Both the position numbers and the translations under genes were made by a program. From Sulfitobacter dubius (GTDB taxonomy: Bacteria; Pseudomonadota; Alphaproteobacteria; Rhodobacterales; Rhodobacteraceae): 64,000 bases of DNA. Each line of letters opens with the position of its first letter. The first letter of the stretch is position 1. Below are positions 34,812 through 43,705 of the stretch, in pieces. The notes beneath the pieces are model-generated. The model worked only from the letters and a program-made list of their open reading frames with translations, did not search any database and had not been told where the DNA came from. Location: contig NZ_FOPG01000002.1 in assembly GCF_900113435.1 (NCBI RefSeq), positions 62,001 to 126,000 of the forward strand, given 5' to 3'.

Positions 34812-35822
34812 ATGCTAGCCCTCTTCGCCCTTCCCGTCTTGCTTGGCCTTGGCTTGTTTCTTGTCATCGACGACGACACAGAAACCGCAGAGGATACGCC
34901 CGACGATCCCACGCCCGATCCCGATGAACCGACCGTCGACCCGCTGGAAGTGCCTGACGATGTTGTGGTCTTCCGCGGCACCCCCGGCGACGACGCCATC
35001 ATTGCCCGCGACGAAGGCGGCTTTATCGCAGGGCTGCGGGGGGACGACACGATAACTGGAAGTAACAACAGCGACGACATCGCCGGACGCCAAGGCGATG
35101 ACGAGATCGACGCCCGTGGCGGGAACGATCGGGTTTGGGGCGATGGCGGGGATGACCTTATCAACCTCGGCGACGGGGACGACCGAGGCATTGGCAGCGT
35201 CGGCGAGGACACCATTGATGGCGGCGCGGGCGCGGACCACATCAGCGGTGAGGACGACAATGATCTGCTGCGCGGAGGGGCGGGCGACGATACCGTCACA
35301 GGCGGATACGGGGACGATCTGATCTACATGGGCGCGGGCGACGACAGCGGCGCGGCCTATGGCGACCGGAGCTTTGGCGACGATACGGTCTATGGCGGCG
35401 CAGGCGACGATCTGATCCTCGAAGGGCGCGGGGCCAATCTTCTCTTCGGCGAGGCTGGAGATGACGAGATCCGCGCGCTGGACAACGACGGGCTTGGCGA
35501 AGACACCGTTGACGGCGGCGAAGGCGACGACCGCCTCTTCGTAGACTATGGCGATCTGGTCACCGGGGGCGAGGGCGATGACCTCTTCGCGGTCGACAAT
35601 GTGGGGGATTCGCCGATGGCGCCGGTGATCATAACCGATTTTGATACCGAAGAGGATTTACTGGCTTTCACCGACGTATACGACGCAACCGTCGACTTGC
35701 GCTATGATCCTTCCTACGACGCGGTGGTCGCCGCCACGCCGGACTATGTGCTGGCCGTTCTGCAAGGTCTTGGCGACGCGGATATTCCCGATATCTCGGT
35801 GGTCAATTTAAGCGCCGCCTAG
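34812..35822 (+). CDS. calcium-binding RTX-repeat protein with N-terminal membrane helix
   Basis: 336 aa. Residues 2-19 form one membrane helix, followed by an acidic Pro/Asp linker (DDPTPDPDEPTVDP) and about twelve glycine-rich nonapeptide repeats of the GGxGxDx(L/I)x type. Very acidic overall. Repeats of this kind bind Ca2+ and fold into a beta-roll in the periplasm or outside. There is no C-terminal protease domain, so it is not a serralysin. Nearby type I secretion genes are not seen. The ribosome binding site is AGGAG at 34801. Stop codon overlaps that of the MaoC gene. Confidence 0.85.
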   Translation: MLALFALPVLLGLGLFLVIDDDTETAEDTPDDPTPDPDEPTVDPLEVPDDVVVFRGTPGDDAIIARDEGGFIAGLRGDDTITGSNNSDDIAGRQGDDEIDARGGNDRVWGDGGDDLINLGDGDDRGIGSVGEDTIDGGAGADHISGEDDNDLLRGGAGDDTVTGGYGDDLIYMGAGDDSGAAYGDRSFGDDTVYGGAGDDLILEGRGANLLFGEAGDDEIRALDNDGLGEDTVDGGEGDDRLFVDYGDLVTGGEGDDLFAVDNVGDSPMAPVIITDFDTEEDLLAFTDVYDATVDLRYDPSYDAVVAATPDYVLAVLQGLGDADIPDISVVNLSAA

Positions 35823-36277
35823 AACTGATAGAGCACAAGCCAATCGGCCTTGAGCGCGGGGCGCGCGGCACCTTCAATCTCAACCGTGGCAGCAAAGCGC
35901 GTCATCAGATCGCCGCGCGCCCGCGTCTGCGCTTCGATTAAAGTAAACCGCCCCCGGATCCGCTTGCCCGAATGCACCGGGGCAATGAAACGCACGCTAT
36001 CGAACCCGTAGTTAATCGACGCCTTTGCCCCCGCCATCACCGGCAGCGCGCCATAGGCCATGCCCGACATCATCGACAGGGTCAGCATCCCATGCGCCAC
36101 GGTGCCACCGAAATCGGTTTCTGCTGCGCGGACGGGATCCACATGAATAAACTGATGATCTTCGGTCACATCGGCAAAGGCGTCGATCCGCGCCTGATCC
36201 ATCATGAACCACGGCGAGACGCCTAATTCGCGGCCCACGGCTGCTTCCATCTCTGCCCGGTCAATCTCGTTGCGCAT
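35819..36277 (-). CDS. MaoC-like (R)-hydratase family protein
   Basis: 152 aa. Hot-dog fold hydratase: catalytic Asp-His in ADVTEDHQFIHVDP and the substrate strand FGGTVAHGMLTLSMM. Resembles enoyl-CoA hydratase 2 / NodN-type proteins. Acyl chain length is unknown. Stop codon shared with the RTX gene in the 4-bp CTAG. Confidence 0.9.
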   Translation of the reverse strand: MRNEIDRAEMEAAVGRELGVSPWFMMDQARIDAFADVTEDHQFIHVDPVRAAETDFGGTVAHGMLTLSMMSGMAYGALPVMAGAKASINYGFDSVRFIAPVHSGKRIRGRFTLIEAQTRARGDLMTRFAATVEIEGAARPALKADWLVLYQF

Positions 36278-36385
36278 TTCGGTCTCCTGCTTAGCGCCAC
36301 CCTAGCCACGATCCCCCGCCCGGCGAAAGCCCTTGCGTCCGGCGGGCCAACTTACATGCTGGGTGAAACCAAAGCGGAGACCTCC

Positions 36386-36829
36386 ATGAACACCCCAATC
36401 CTCGCCCTTATCATCGTGGCCGTCGCAGGGGCCGCTGTGGCTTTGCAAACCCCGATCAACGCCGCCTTGGGCCGCAACATTGGCAGCGGGGTCGCCGCGG
36501 CGGCGGTTTCCTTTGGCGTCGGTTTCGCGATCCTGCTGGGGGTCTTGTTGCTGCGTGGCGAATTGGGGGCTTTGCCCCGTGCGTTTTCCGCGTCGCCGGT
36601 CTTGCTACTGGGTGGCGTGCTAGGCGCGTTCTACGTCTGGTCGGTGCTCTGGGCGATCCCGACGCTGGGGGCGCTGACCGTGATCTCAGCCCTGATCCTT
36701 GGCCAGTTGAGCGCGGCGCTGGTGATTGATGCGACCGGGCTTTTGGGTCTGACGGTACAGGCTATCACCCCCACCCGCATCGCCGCCGCCGCGCTGGTGG
36801 CGGCGGGGCTGGTTTTATCGCGGTTCTGA
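36386..36829 (+). CDS. DMT-superfamily transporter, DUF606/YdcZ type
   Basis: 147 aa with five hydrophobic segments. Begins with a helix containing VAVQTPINA-like VALQTPINAALGR, and ends QAITPTRIAAAALVAAGLVL, both typical of YdcZ/DUF606. Half-size transporters of this type probably dimerise; substrate is unknown. GGAG 6 nt before the ATG at 36386. Confidence 0.88.
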   Translation: MNTPILALIIVAVAGAAVALQTPINAALGRNIGSGVAAAAVSFGVGFAILLGVLLLRGELGALPRAFSASPVLLLGGVLGAFYVWSVLWAIPTLGALTVISALILGQLSAALVIDATGLLGLTVQAITPTRIAAAALVAAGLVLSRF

Positions 36830-36832
36830 GCG

Positions 36833-37693
36833 TCAGATCGCGGTTTTGCGCATCTCTTCGAGATAGATTTCGCGCAGACGGGGCGCCAATTTGCCCGGCG
36901 TGCCGCTGCCGATCTTGGCCCCGTCGATCTCCACCACCGGCGTCACGAAAGCGCTGGCCGAGGTCACGAACGCTTCATCCGCCTGCTGCGCCTCTTCGAT
37001 GGTAAAGTTCCGCTCTTCCACCTGCATCTGCGCCTCGCGGGCCAGTTCCAGCACCGCCTTGCGGGTAATGCCGTGCAGGATGTCGTTCGAGGTCTCGCGC
37101 GTCACGATCTTATCGTCCTTGACGATATAGGCGTTGTTCGACGTGCCTTCGGTGACGAAACCGTCTTCGACCATCCAAGCGTCTTCGACACCGGCTTTCT
37201 TGGCCATCATCTTACCCATCGACGGGTAGAGCAGCTGTACCGTTTTGATATCGCGACGGCCCCAGCGGATGTCTTCGATGCTGATGACGCGGATGCCATC
37301 ACGGGCGGCAGGGTTGTCGGCAAGCCCCGGTTTCGACTGGGTAAACAGCACTAGCGACGGCGCAGTGGTGTCGGGATCGGGAAAGGCGAAATCGCGGTCA
37401 CCATCCGACCCGCGCGTGACCTGAAGATAGATCAACCCGTCTTTGATGTCGTTCAGCCGCACCAGCTCGCGGTGAATCTCCAGCAGCTCTTCAGTGGTGG
37501 CAGGCGCGCGCATGTCGAGCTCGTTCATCGAGCGGGTCAGCCGTTCGGCATGGCCGTCAAAAGCGATAAGCTTGCCATCCAGCACGCTTGTCACCTCATA
37601 GACCCCATCGGCCATCAGGAAACCCCGATCAAAGATCGAGACCTTGGCTTGATCCTCGGGCAGGTATTCGCCGTTTACATAGACAGTCCGCAT
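36833..37693 (-). CDS. dat: D-amino-acid transaminase
   Basis: 286 aa, fold-type IV aminotransferase. The PLP lysine is in RRDIKTVQLLYPSMGK, preceded by the family's RGSDGDRDF-type strand; the glycine phosphate loop EGTSNNAYIV is also clear. Moves the amino group of D-amino acids to 2-oxoglutarate, giving D-glutamate (reversible). It follows dgcA by 2 bp in the same direction, so the product can enter the DgcN/DgcA route. ATG at 37693 overlaps a GGGGGTG ribosome binding site at 5-11 nt. Confidence 0.9.
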   Translation of the reverse strand: MRTVYVNGEYLPEDQAKVSIFDRGFLMADGVYEVTSVLDGKLIAFDGHAERLTRSMNELDMRAPATTEELLEIHRELVRLNDIKDGLIYLQVTRGSDGDRDFAFPDPDTTAPSLVLFTQSKPGLADNPAARDGIRVISIEDIRWGRRDIKTVQLLYPSMGKMMAKKAGVEDAWMVEDGFVTEGTSNNAYIVKDDKIVTRETSNDILHGITRKAVLELAREAQMQVEERNFTIEEAQQADEAFVTSASAFVTPVVEIDGAKIGSGTPGKLAPRLREIYLEEMRKTAI

Positions 37694-37695
37694 GG

Positions 37696-38661
37696 TCACC
37701 CCCAAAGCGCTGCGGCGGGGGGATGCACGCCCGCGCCGTCAAATTTCAAAGCATTGTCGCGGTCTTCGGCCAGAAGCAGCGGGCCGTCAAGGTCCACGAC
37801 CTTTGCGCCTTGGGCGACCAGCGTTGCCGGGGCCATCGCCAGCGACGACCCGACCATGCAGCCAACCATAACATCAAAGCCTTCGGCCCGCGCCGCATCG
37901 CGCAGCGCCAGCGCTTCGGTCAGCCCGCCGGTCTTGTCGAGCTTGATGTTCACCACATCGTATTTGCCCTTGAGGCCCGGCAGGCTGGCGCGGTCATGGC
38001 AGCTTTCATCCGCGCAGACGGGCACGGGGCGATCCATGCCCAAAAGCGCGTCGTCGTCCCCTGCGGGCAGGGGTTGTTCGACCAATGCCACGCCAAGGCG
38101 CACCAGATGCGGCGCAAGGTCGGCATAGACCTCAGCCGACCAGCCCTCATTGGCGTCGATGATGATGGTGGCATCGGGCGCACCCGAGCGCACGGCTTCG
38201 AGCCGGGGCATGTCGTCGGGGGTGCCGAGCTTGATCTTCAGCAGTGGCCGATGGCTGTGCTTCGCCGCCTGCGCGCGCATCGCCTCGGGTTCGTCCAGCG
38301 AGAGGGTATAGGCCGTGACCTCCGGCCCCGGCGCGGTCAGCCCGGCCAGTTCCCAGACCCGTTTGCCGGCGCGTTTGGCCTCCAAATCCCAGAGCGCGCA
38401 GTCGACCGCGTTGCGTGCGGCCCCGGCAGGCAAAAGGTCATAGAGCGCTTGGCGGGTGATATCGCCGGGCAAGCCGTTAATCTCAGCCGTGACCGATTCG
38501 AGGGTCTCGTCATAACGCGCGTAGGGCACGCACTCGCCCCAGCCGGTCACGCCGCCTTCGGTCACGCGGACGGTCAGCACCTTGGCCTCGGTCCGCGAGC
38601 CGCGGCTGATGGTAAAGACCTGCGCCAGTTTGAACGTATCAGCGGTAACGTCGATCTGCAT
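37696..38661 (-). CDS. dgcA: N-acetyl-D-glutamate racemase (enolase superfamily)
   Basis: 321 aa. Enolase-superfamily, dipeptide-epimerase-like: catalytic Lys in KIKLG, metal acids in IIDANEGW, VEQPLP and CADESCHD, and the second Lys in VNIKLDKTGG. Sits next to a DgcN homologue, so the N-acetyl-D-glutamate racemase DgcA assignment is better than L-Ala-D/L-Glu epimerase. Start at the ATG 38661; a GTG at 38667 would overlap the dgcN stop. Confidence 0.85.
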   Translation of the reverse strand: MQIDVTADTFKLAQVFTISRGSRTEAKVLTVRVTEGGVTGWGECVPYARYDETLESVTAEINGLPGDITRQALYDLLPAGAARNAVDCALWDLEAKRAGKRVWELAGLTAPGPEVTAYTLSLDEPEAMRAQAAKHSHRPLLKIKLGTPDDMPRLEAVRSGAPDATIIIDANEGWSAEVYADLAPHLVRLGVALVEQPLPAGDDDALLGMDRPVPVCADESCHDRASLPGLKGKYDVVNIKLDKTGGLTEALALRDAARAEGFDVMVGCMVGSSLAMAPATLVAQGAKVVDLDGPLLLAEDRDNALKFDGAGVHPPAAALWG

Positions 38662-38663
38662 GG

Positions 38664-39665
38664 TCACAGCGCCGCCAGTGCATCGGCCAGCCGCGCAGCC
38701 CCTTGGCGGAAGGGATCGACCGCAGGCAGGCCAAGACGCTCTTCGACCTCGGCCAGATAGGCATCCGCCTCGGCCTCAGACATGTGGTAGGTGTTGACCG
38801 AGATACCAACGACCTTGCAATCGGGGTTGGCCACCTGCGCCAGTGTCAGAGCCACATCACGCACCGCTTCCATGCTGGGCAGGGAGTATTCCGGCAGGCC
38901 GCGCATATGGGTCCGCGTGGGCTCATGGCAGAGGATCAGCGCGTCGGGCTGGCCGCCGTGGATTAGCGCCATGGTCACGCCTGAGTAGGAGACGTGGAAC
39001 AGGCTGCCCTGCCCTTCGATGATGTCCCAATGGTCATCGTCATTGTCGGGGGTGAGATATTCCACCGACCCGGCCATGAAATCGGCGATCACCGCATCCA
39101 GCGGCACGCCTTCGCCGGTGATCAGGATGCCGGTCTGACCCGTGGCGCGGAAGGTGCTTTTCATGCCCTTTTCGCGCATCGCCTCGTCCAGTGCCAAAGC
39201 CGTGTACATTTTCCCGACCGAGCAATCGGTGCCCACGGCCAAGACCCGCTTGCCGCTGCGTTTCTTACCGTCGGCGATGGGATATTCGACGCTGGGCACG
39301 CGCACGTCATGCAATGTGGTGCCGCTCGCCTTGGCGGCGGCGACCAGATCGGCTTCGTTGCGCAGCAGGTTGTGTAGGCCCGAGGCAATGTCGAAGCCCA
39401 TGTTCAGCGCCTCAATCAGCACTTCTTTCCAAGCCACGCTGATCTTGCCGCCACGGTTGGCGACGCCGATGACCAATGTCTCGGCCCCCGCCTCACGCGC
39501 TTCGGCCAGCGTCATGTCTTGCAAGCCGAGATCGGCCTTGCAGCCTTCCATGCGGAACTGACCGACCGCGTTGTCGGGGCGCCAGTCCTTGATGCCTTGG
39601 GCGACCTTGGCGGACAGAGAGTCAGGCGCGTCGCCCAGAAAGAGCAGATAGGGGGTTTTGATCAT
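38664..39665 (-). CDS. dgcN: D-glutamate N-acetyltransferase DgcN (DUF1611)
   Basis: 333 aa. DUF1611 family with a P-loop-like VGTDCSVGKMYTALAL, and the C-terminal GLPEYSLPSMEAVRD, VGISVNTYHMS. Named DgcN from marine Pseudoalteromonas, where it acetylates D-glutamate before DgcA racemises it. Older annotation treats it as a nucleotide-binding protein of unknown role. First gene of dgcN-dgcA-dat; the 257-bp gap to the divergent mcl1 (39666-39922) shows several GCAAA-type repeats and no gene. Confidence 0.85.
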   Translation of the reverse strand: MIKTPYLLFLGDAPDSLSAKVAQGIKDWRPDNAVGQFRMEGCKADLGLQDMTLAEAREAGAETLVIGVANRGGKISVAWKEVLIEALNMGFDIASGLHNLLRNEADLVAAAKASGTTLHDVRVPSVEYPIADGKKRSGKRVLAVGTDCSVGKMYTALALDEAMREKGMKSTFRATGQTGILITGEGVPLDAVIADFMAGSVEYLTPDNDDDHWDIIEGQGSLFHVSYSGVTMALIHGGQPDALILCHEPTRTHMRGLPEYSLPSMEAVRDVALTLAQVANPDCKVVGISVNTYHMSEAEADAYLAEVEERLGLPAVDPFRQGAARLADALAAL

Positions 39666-39922
39666 GGCAAGCCTCCGGCATTGAATTTGTCCGCATATTG
39701 CGCGCGAGAATACGCAAGTGCGTGGCGTTGTCGACGCATCTGCATGCAAATGGGCAGCATTTCCCGCAAATTACCGTTGACTGCGCAAAAATCGTGCGCC
39801 GCCTTGGCCTGTCTCGAAAAACATCGAAATGCTGCGACTGCGAAAACCTTCTTGCGATTGACGGCGCAATTTCATACCAGAATTAAGACGCATGATGAAA
39901 CAAAATTACCCATAGGTGCCCC

Positions 39923-40882
39923 ATGAGCTTCCGCATTCAGCCTGCCGCCCCTGCCCGCCCGAACCGCTGCCAGTTGTTCGGCCCCGGCTCCCGCCCGGCG
40001 ATCTTTGAAAAGATGGCAGCGTCGGATGCCGATGTGATCAACCTCGACCTCGAAGACAGCGTGGCCCCCTCGGACAAGGACAGCGCGCGCGCCAATATCA
40101 TCAAGGCGATCTCGGAGATCGACTGGGGCAAGAAGACACTTTCGGTCCGGATCAACGGGTTGGACACGCCCTATTGGTACCGTGACGTGGTGGAACTGCT
40201 GGAGCAGGCGGGCGAGCGGCTCGACCAGATCATGATCCCCAAGGTGGGCTGCGCGGCGGATGTCTATGCCGTCGACGCGCTGGTGACGGCGGTCGAAACC
40301 GCCAAGGGGCGCGAGAAGAAGATCAGCTTTGAGGTCATCATCGAATCCGCCGCCGGTATCGCCCATGTGGAAGAGATCGCCGCCTCTTCTCCGCGTTTGC
40401 AGGCGATGTCGCTGGGGGCCGCCGATTTCGCCGCCTCCATGGGCATGCAGACCACCGGCATCGGCGGTACGCAGGAGAATTATTATATGCAGCGCGGTGA
40501 GCAGAAGCATTGGTCCGACCCATGGCACTGGGCGCAGGCCGCGATCGTCGCCGCCTGCCGCACCCATGGCGTGCTGCCGGTCGACGGGCCGTTTGGCGAC
40601 TTCTCTGATGACGAGGGCTTCCGCGCACAGGCGCGCCGCTCGGCCACGCTGGGTATGGTAGGCAAATGGGCGATTCACCCCAAACAGATCGCGTTGAGCA
40701 ACGAGGTGTTCACACCCTCGGAAGAAGCCGTCGCCGAAGCGCGTGAAATCCTTGCCGCGATGGAAGAAGCCAAGGCGAAGGGCGAAGGGGCGACGGTCTA
40801 TAAGGGGCGTCTGGTGGACATCGCCAGCATTAAACAGGCCGAGGTTGTGGTGCGGCAGTCCGAGATGATCGCCGGGGGCTGA
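39923..40882 (+). CDS. mcl1: L-malyl-CoA/beta-methylmalyl-CoA lyase
   Basis: 319 aa, HpcH/HpaI-CitE family. LFGPGSRPAIFEKMAASDADVINLDLEDSVAP has the CoA and Mg sites; FEVIIESAAGIAH has the metal Glu. Sequence fits Mcl1 of the ethylmalonyl-CoA pathway, which splits methylmalyl-CoA into propionyl-CoA and glyoxylate and also L-malyl-CoA. The mcd gene at 47.3 kb is a second pathway member. Confidence 0.92.
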   Translation: MSFRIQPAAPARPNRCQLFGPGSRPAIFEKMAASDADVINLDLEDSVAPSDKDSARANIIKAISEIDWGKKTLSVRINGLDTPYWYRDVVELLEQAGERLDQIMIPKVGCAADVYAVDALVTAVETAKGREKKISFEVIIESAAGIAHVEEIAASSPRLQAMSLGAADFAASMGMQTTGIGGTQENYYMQRGEQKHWSDPWHWAQAAIVAACRTHGVLPVDGPFGDFSDDEGFRAQARRSATLGMVGKWAIHPKQIALSNEVFTPSEEAVAEAREILAAMEEAKAKGEGATVYKGRLVDIASIKQAEVVVRQSEMIAGG

Positions 40883-40896
40883 GCGACTGCGGCCAG

Positions 40897-40947
40897 CCGC
40901 CGGGGGCGCTGCCCCCGGACCCCCGCGGGTATCTGAAAAAGGATGAA
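40897..40947. repeat. GC-rich palindromic intergenic element (REP-like)
   Basis: CCGGGGGC (40900-40907) and GCCCCCGG (40911-40918) with a 3-nt loop, followed by ACCCCCGCGGGTAT and AAAAAGGATGAAG. The composition and the GGATGAAG tail resemble GC-rich intergenic repeats common in Rhodobacteraceae genomes. Only one copy is in this window. It lies after mcl1, before accA, and could also end transcription. Confidence 0.55.
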
Positions 40948-41040
40948 GTGGTAAGGGCGTGCGCTTGCCTGCTTGGCAAACCCGCGTTGCAAACCGGCGC
41001 GCGGCGCTCCATATACGAAAGCAACTAGCCGGAGCATGCA

Positions 41041-42003
41041 ATGACCCAATATCTGGATTTCGAAAAACCACTGGCCGAGATTGAAGGCAAGGCGGAAGAG
41101 CTGCGGGCGCTGGCCCGGTCCAACGAAGAGATGGACATCACCGACGAGGCCCGCGCGCTGGATAAAAAAGCCGCTGGGATGCTGGAAGACCTCTATGGGT
41201 CGCTGACGCCTTGGCGCAAATGCCAAGTGGCGCGTCACCCCGAACGTCCACATTGCAGAGATTACATCGAGGCGCTATTTACTGAGTTCACACCGCTGGC
41301 CGGGGATCGCAACTTTGCTGACGATCTGGCCGTGATGGGTGGGCTGGCACGTTTTAATGACAAGCCGGTCATGGTTATCGGCCATGAGAAAGGCAATGAT
41401 ACCAAAAGCCGGATCGAGCGAAACTTTGGCATGGCCCGCCCTGAGGGTTATCGCAAGGCGGTGCGTTTGATGGAATTGGCCGATAAGTTTAATCTGCCCG
41501 TTGTCACCATCGTGGACACGCCGGGTGCTTACCCGGGCAAGGGTGCCGAAGAGCGCGGCCAATCCGAAGCGATTGCCCGTTCGACCGAGAAATGCCTGCA
41601 GATCGGTGTACCGTTGATCAGCGTGATCGTCGGCGAGGGTGGCTCTGGCGGGGCGGTGGCTTTTGCCACGGCGAACCGCGTCGCGATGTTGGAGCATTCG
41701 GTCTATTCCGTCATCACGCCCGAAGGCTGTGCGTCGATCCTGTGGAAAGACAGCGAAAAGATGCGCGAAGCCGCCGAGCAGATGCGCCTGACCGCCGAAG
41801 AGCTCAAGACGCTCGGCGTGATTGATCAGATCATTCCTGAGCCTATGGGCGGCGCGCATCGTCACGCTGCGCAATCCATCAAGGCCGTAGGCAAAGCGAT
41901 TGAGACGATGCTTAAAGACCTTGACGGTAAAGATGGCAAAACGCTGATCAAAGACCGCCGGAGCAAGTTCCTTGAGATGGGCCGCATGGGACTGGCGGCC
42001 TAG
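41041..42003 (+). CDS. accA: acetyl-CoA carboxylase carboxyltransferase subunit alpha
   Basis: 320 aa. [25 protein letters not shown] is the AccA N-terminus; the acyl-CoA-binding core has [36 protein letters not shown], and [17 protein letters not shown]. With AccD transfers carboxyl from biotin to acetyl-CoA. It shares its stop with the convergent GNAT gene in a CTAG. Confidence 0.96.
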   Translation: MTQYLDFEKPLAEIEGKAEELRALARSNEEMDITDEARALDKKAAGMLEDLYGSLTPWRKCQVARHPERPHCRDYIEALFTEFTPLAGDRNFADDLAVMGGLARFNDKPVMVIGHEKGNDTKSRIERNFGMARPEGYRKAVRLMELADKFNLPVVTIVDTPGAYPGKGAEERGQSEAIARSTEKCLQIGVPLISVIVGEGGSGGAVAFATANRVAMLEHSVYSVITPEGCASILWKDSEKMREAAEQMRLTAEELKTLGVIDQIIPEPMGGAHRHAAQSIKAVGKAIETMLKDLDGKDGKTLIKDRRSKFLEMGRMGLAA

Positions 42004-42446
42004 GCCAGCCGCCGCCGAAAACGCGGATCAGGGGTGATCTGGTCAAAACCGGCGGCGCGGTAAAAACTCTGCGCGCGCCGGTTTTGCGTACCCGTCCCTA
42101 CAGTGACATAGCTACACCCCTGCGCCTCAGCGTGCTCCAGCGCGGCCGCCACCAACGCTTTGCCTATGCCGCGCCCACGCGCGGTATCGCAGACAAAGAG
42201 ATGGTGCAGGTCCATGCCCCTTGCGCCGAATTGCAACTGCGTCTGGGGGCAAAGCGCGGCATATCCATGCAGCCCCGTCGCACCTTCGGCCACCAACAGC
42301 GTCACCCAAGGGGCTTCGCCGAGACAGTCACGTTCCAGCGCGGCCAGTGTCAGCGTGGCCGTGTCGCCGTGGTAGGCGGCCAGCGCATGGGCGAGATCAA
42401 GAACCATTGGTAAGTCGGATTTAACGGCAGGTCGAATGGGGGGCAT
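42000..42446 (-). CDS. GNAT family N-acetyltransferase
   Basis: 148 aa. GNAT fold: [19 protein letters not shown] for the N-terminal strand and helix, [16 protein letters not shown] as acetyl-CoA loop (R-G-x-G), and [13 protein letters not shown] at the C-terminus. Substrate unknown. Start at 42446 has GAGAG 5-9 nt upstream; a GTG at 42470 is less likely. Confidence 0.88.
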   Translation of the reverse strand: MPPIRPAVKSDLPMVLDLAHALAAYHGDTATLTLAALERDCLGEAPWVTLLVAEGATGLHGYAALCPQTQLQFGARGMDLHHLFVCDTARGRGIGKALVAAALEHAEAQGCSYVTVGTGTQNRRAQSFYRAAGFDQITPDPRFRRRLA

Positions 42447-42627
42447 ATTGTCTCTCTTTGTGGCTACCACAGGGAGACAAGCAAAGCCGCGCTGTGGCGG
42501 CTTGGGGTATAGGAAAAGGGCCGCGCCGATTAGGAGCGGGGATAATAGACTGTTTTGAGGCAGGTCTGTTCCATGACTATGTCATGCGCTTGTGCCGACC
42601 GGCTGTCAAGCGGAGGCTGAGCCTGGG

Positions 42628-43278
42628 TTAGCTTGCCAGCATCCGCAGGCCTTGGGTCACATCCGAACGCACCGCCAGCCGCAGCCCCGGCTCATCCCCT
42701 GCGCGCAGGGCGGCGATGATCAACCGATGGAAATGCGGCGGCTCTGTCCGGCGCAGGCGGCCATAGAGCGCGCGCATGGTGGGGCCGAGTTGCAGCCAGA
42801 CGGTCTCTGCCATGGCGAGCATCGCAGGCGCCTGTGCCCGCAGGTAAAGCGTTCGGTGGAATTCCAGATTGGTGCGGATGTAGCTGACCGCATCGCGGTG
42901 GGCCACGGCCTCGGCGATATTGGTGTTGATCGTCTGCATCCGCTCAATCAGCGCCATATGCGCGCGTGGCAGGGCACGCGAGGCCAGTTCAACCTCCAGC
43001 AACGCCCTGAGCGCTGCCAATTCCTCAATCCGCTCGTTGCTGAGTTCGGGCGTAGAAATGCGCCCCGAGGTCGACATCGTCAGCGCCCCCTCAGCCGCGA
43101 GCCGCCGCACCGCTTCGCGGGCGGGCGTCATCGAGACCTCATATTCCTTACCAATACCGCGCAGGGTGAGCGCATGACCGGGCGGCAGATCGCCATGCAT
43201 GATCCGCGCGCGTAGGCGGCGGTAGACACGATCATGGGCCAGCGGCGTGGCCTCGACAGGGCGGGGGCTGAGGTTCAT
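42628..43278 (-). CDS. GntR family transcriptional regulator (FadR-type)
   Basis: 216 aa. N-terminal winged helix (LRARIMHGDLPPGHALTLRGIGKEYEVSMTPAREAVRRLAAEGAL) and C-terminal all-helical FCD domain with EFHRTLYL and Arg/His metal-type residues. The ligand is probably an organic acid, but the target is not seen: its divergent neighbour at 43.4 kb is a small Dabb protein. Start at 43278. Confidence 0.9.
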   Translation of the reverse strand: MNLSPRPVEATPLAHDRVYRRLRARIMHGDLPPGHALTLRGIGKEYEVSMTPAREAVRRLAAEGALTMSTSGRISTPELSNERIEELAALRALLEVELASRALPRAHMALIERMQTINTNIAEAVAHRDAVSYIRTNLEFHRTLYLRAQAPAMLAMAETVWLQLGPTMRALYGRLRRTEPPHFHRLIIAALRAGDEPGLRLAVRSDVTQGLRMLAS

Positions 43279-43403
43279 GATGCGCTTGTGATCACAAATG
43301 AGCCACCCGTCAAGCGCGGCATTTTGAGACCACGGGCCAATCACCCGTTGTCGCGGCCCCTGAGGCGATTTATCCGGGTTCAAACCGCTAAAGGAGATGC
43401 GCC

Positions 43404-43697
43404 TTGACCAAACGAAATTTCATCCGCCACGTGGTCTTTTTCTCAGCCAAAGACCCCAAAGACATTCCCGCAATTGTAGCGGGGCTTTGGAAACTGGCCG
43501 ATATCCCCCATTCAACAACTTTCGAAATCTGCGAGAACACCCGTGTTGATGCGCTGTCAGGGGACGTGGATGTGGTGGTTTACGCCGAGTTCCCCGATGC
43601 GGAGGCACTTGCCGCCTATAAGGCGCATCCGATCTATCAAGAATCCATCGACATCGTGCGCCCCCTACGCGACATACGCATGCCTGCGGACTTTTAA
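43404..43697 (+). CDS. Dabb (stress-responsive A/B barrel) domain protein
   Basis: 97 aa. IRHVVFFSAKD, a central helix and YAEFPDAEALAAYKAHPIYQ are typical of the Dabb ferredoxin-like dimer. Starts at a TTG (43404) with AAGGAG 7-12 nt upstream; no other in-frame start fits. It precedes pabB by 8 bp and may share its transcript. Reaction unknown. Confidence 0.85.
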   Translation: MTKRNFIRHVVFFSAKDPKDIPAIVAGLWKLADIPHSTTFEICENTRVDALSGDVDVVVYAEFPDAEALAAYKAHPIYQESIDIVRPLRDIRMPADF

Positions 43698-43705
43698 GGC
43701 GCGAG

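Noticed and set aside
35000-35640. Tandem repeats in the RTX gene as a CRISPR-like array
   Set aside because: The periodicity is of codons for GGxGxD repeats, not conserved direct repeats with spacers.
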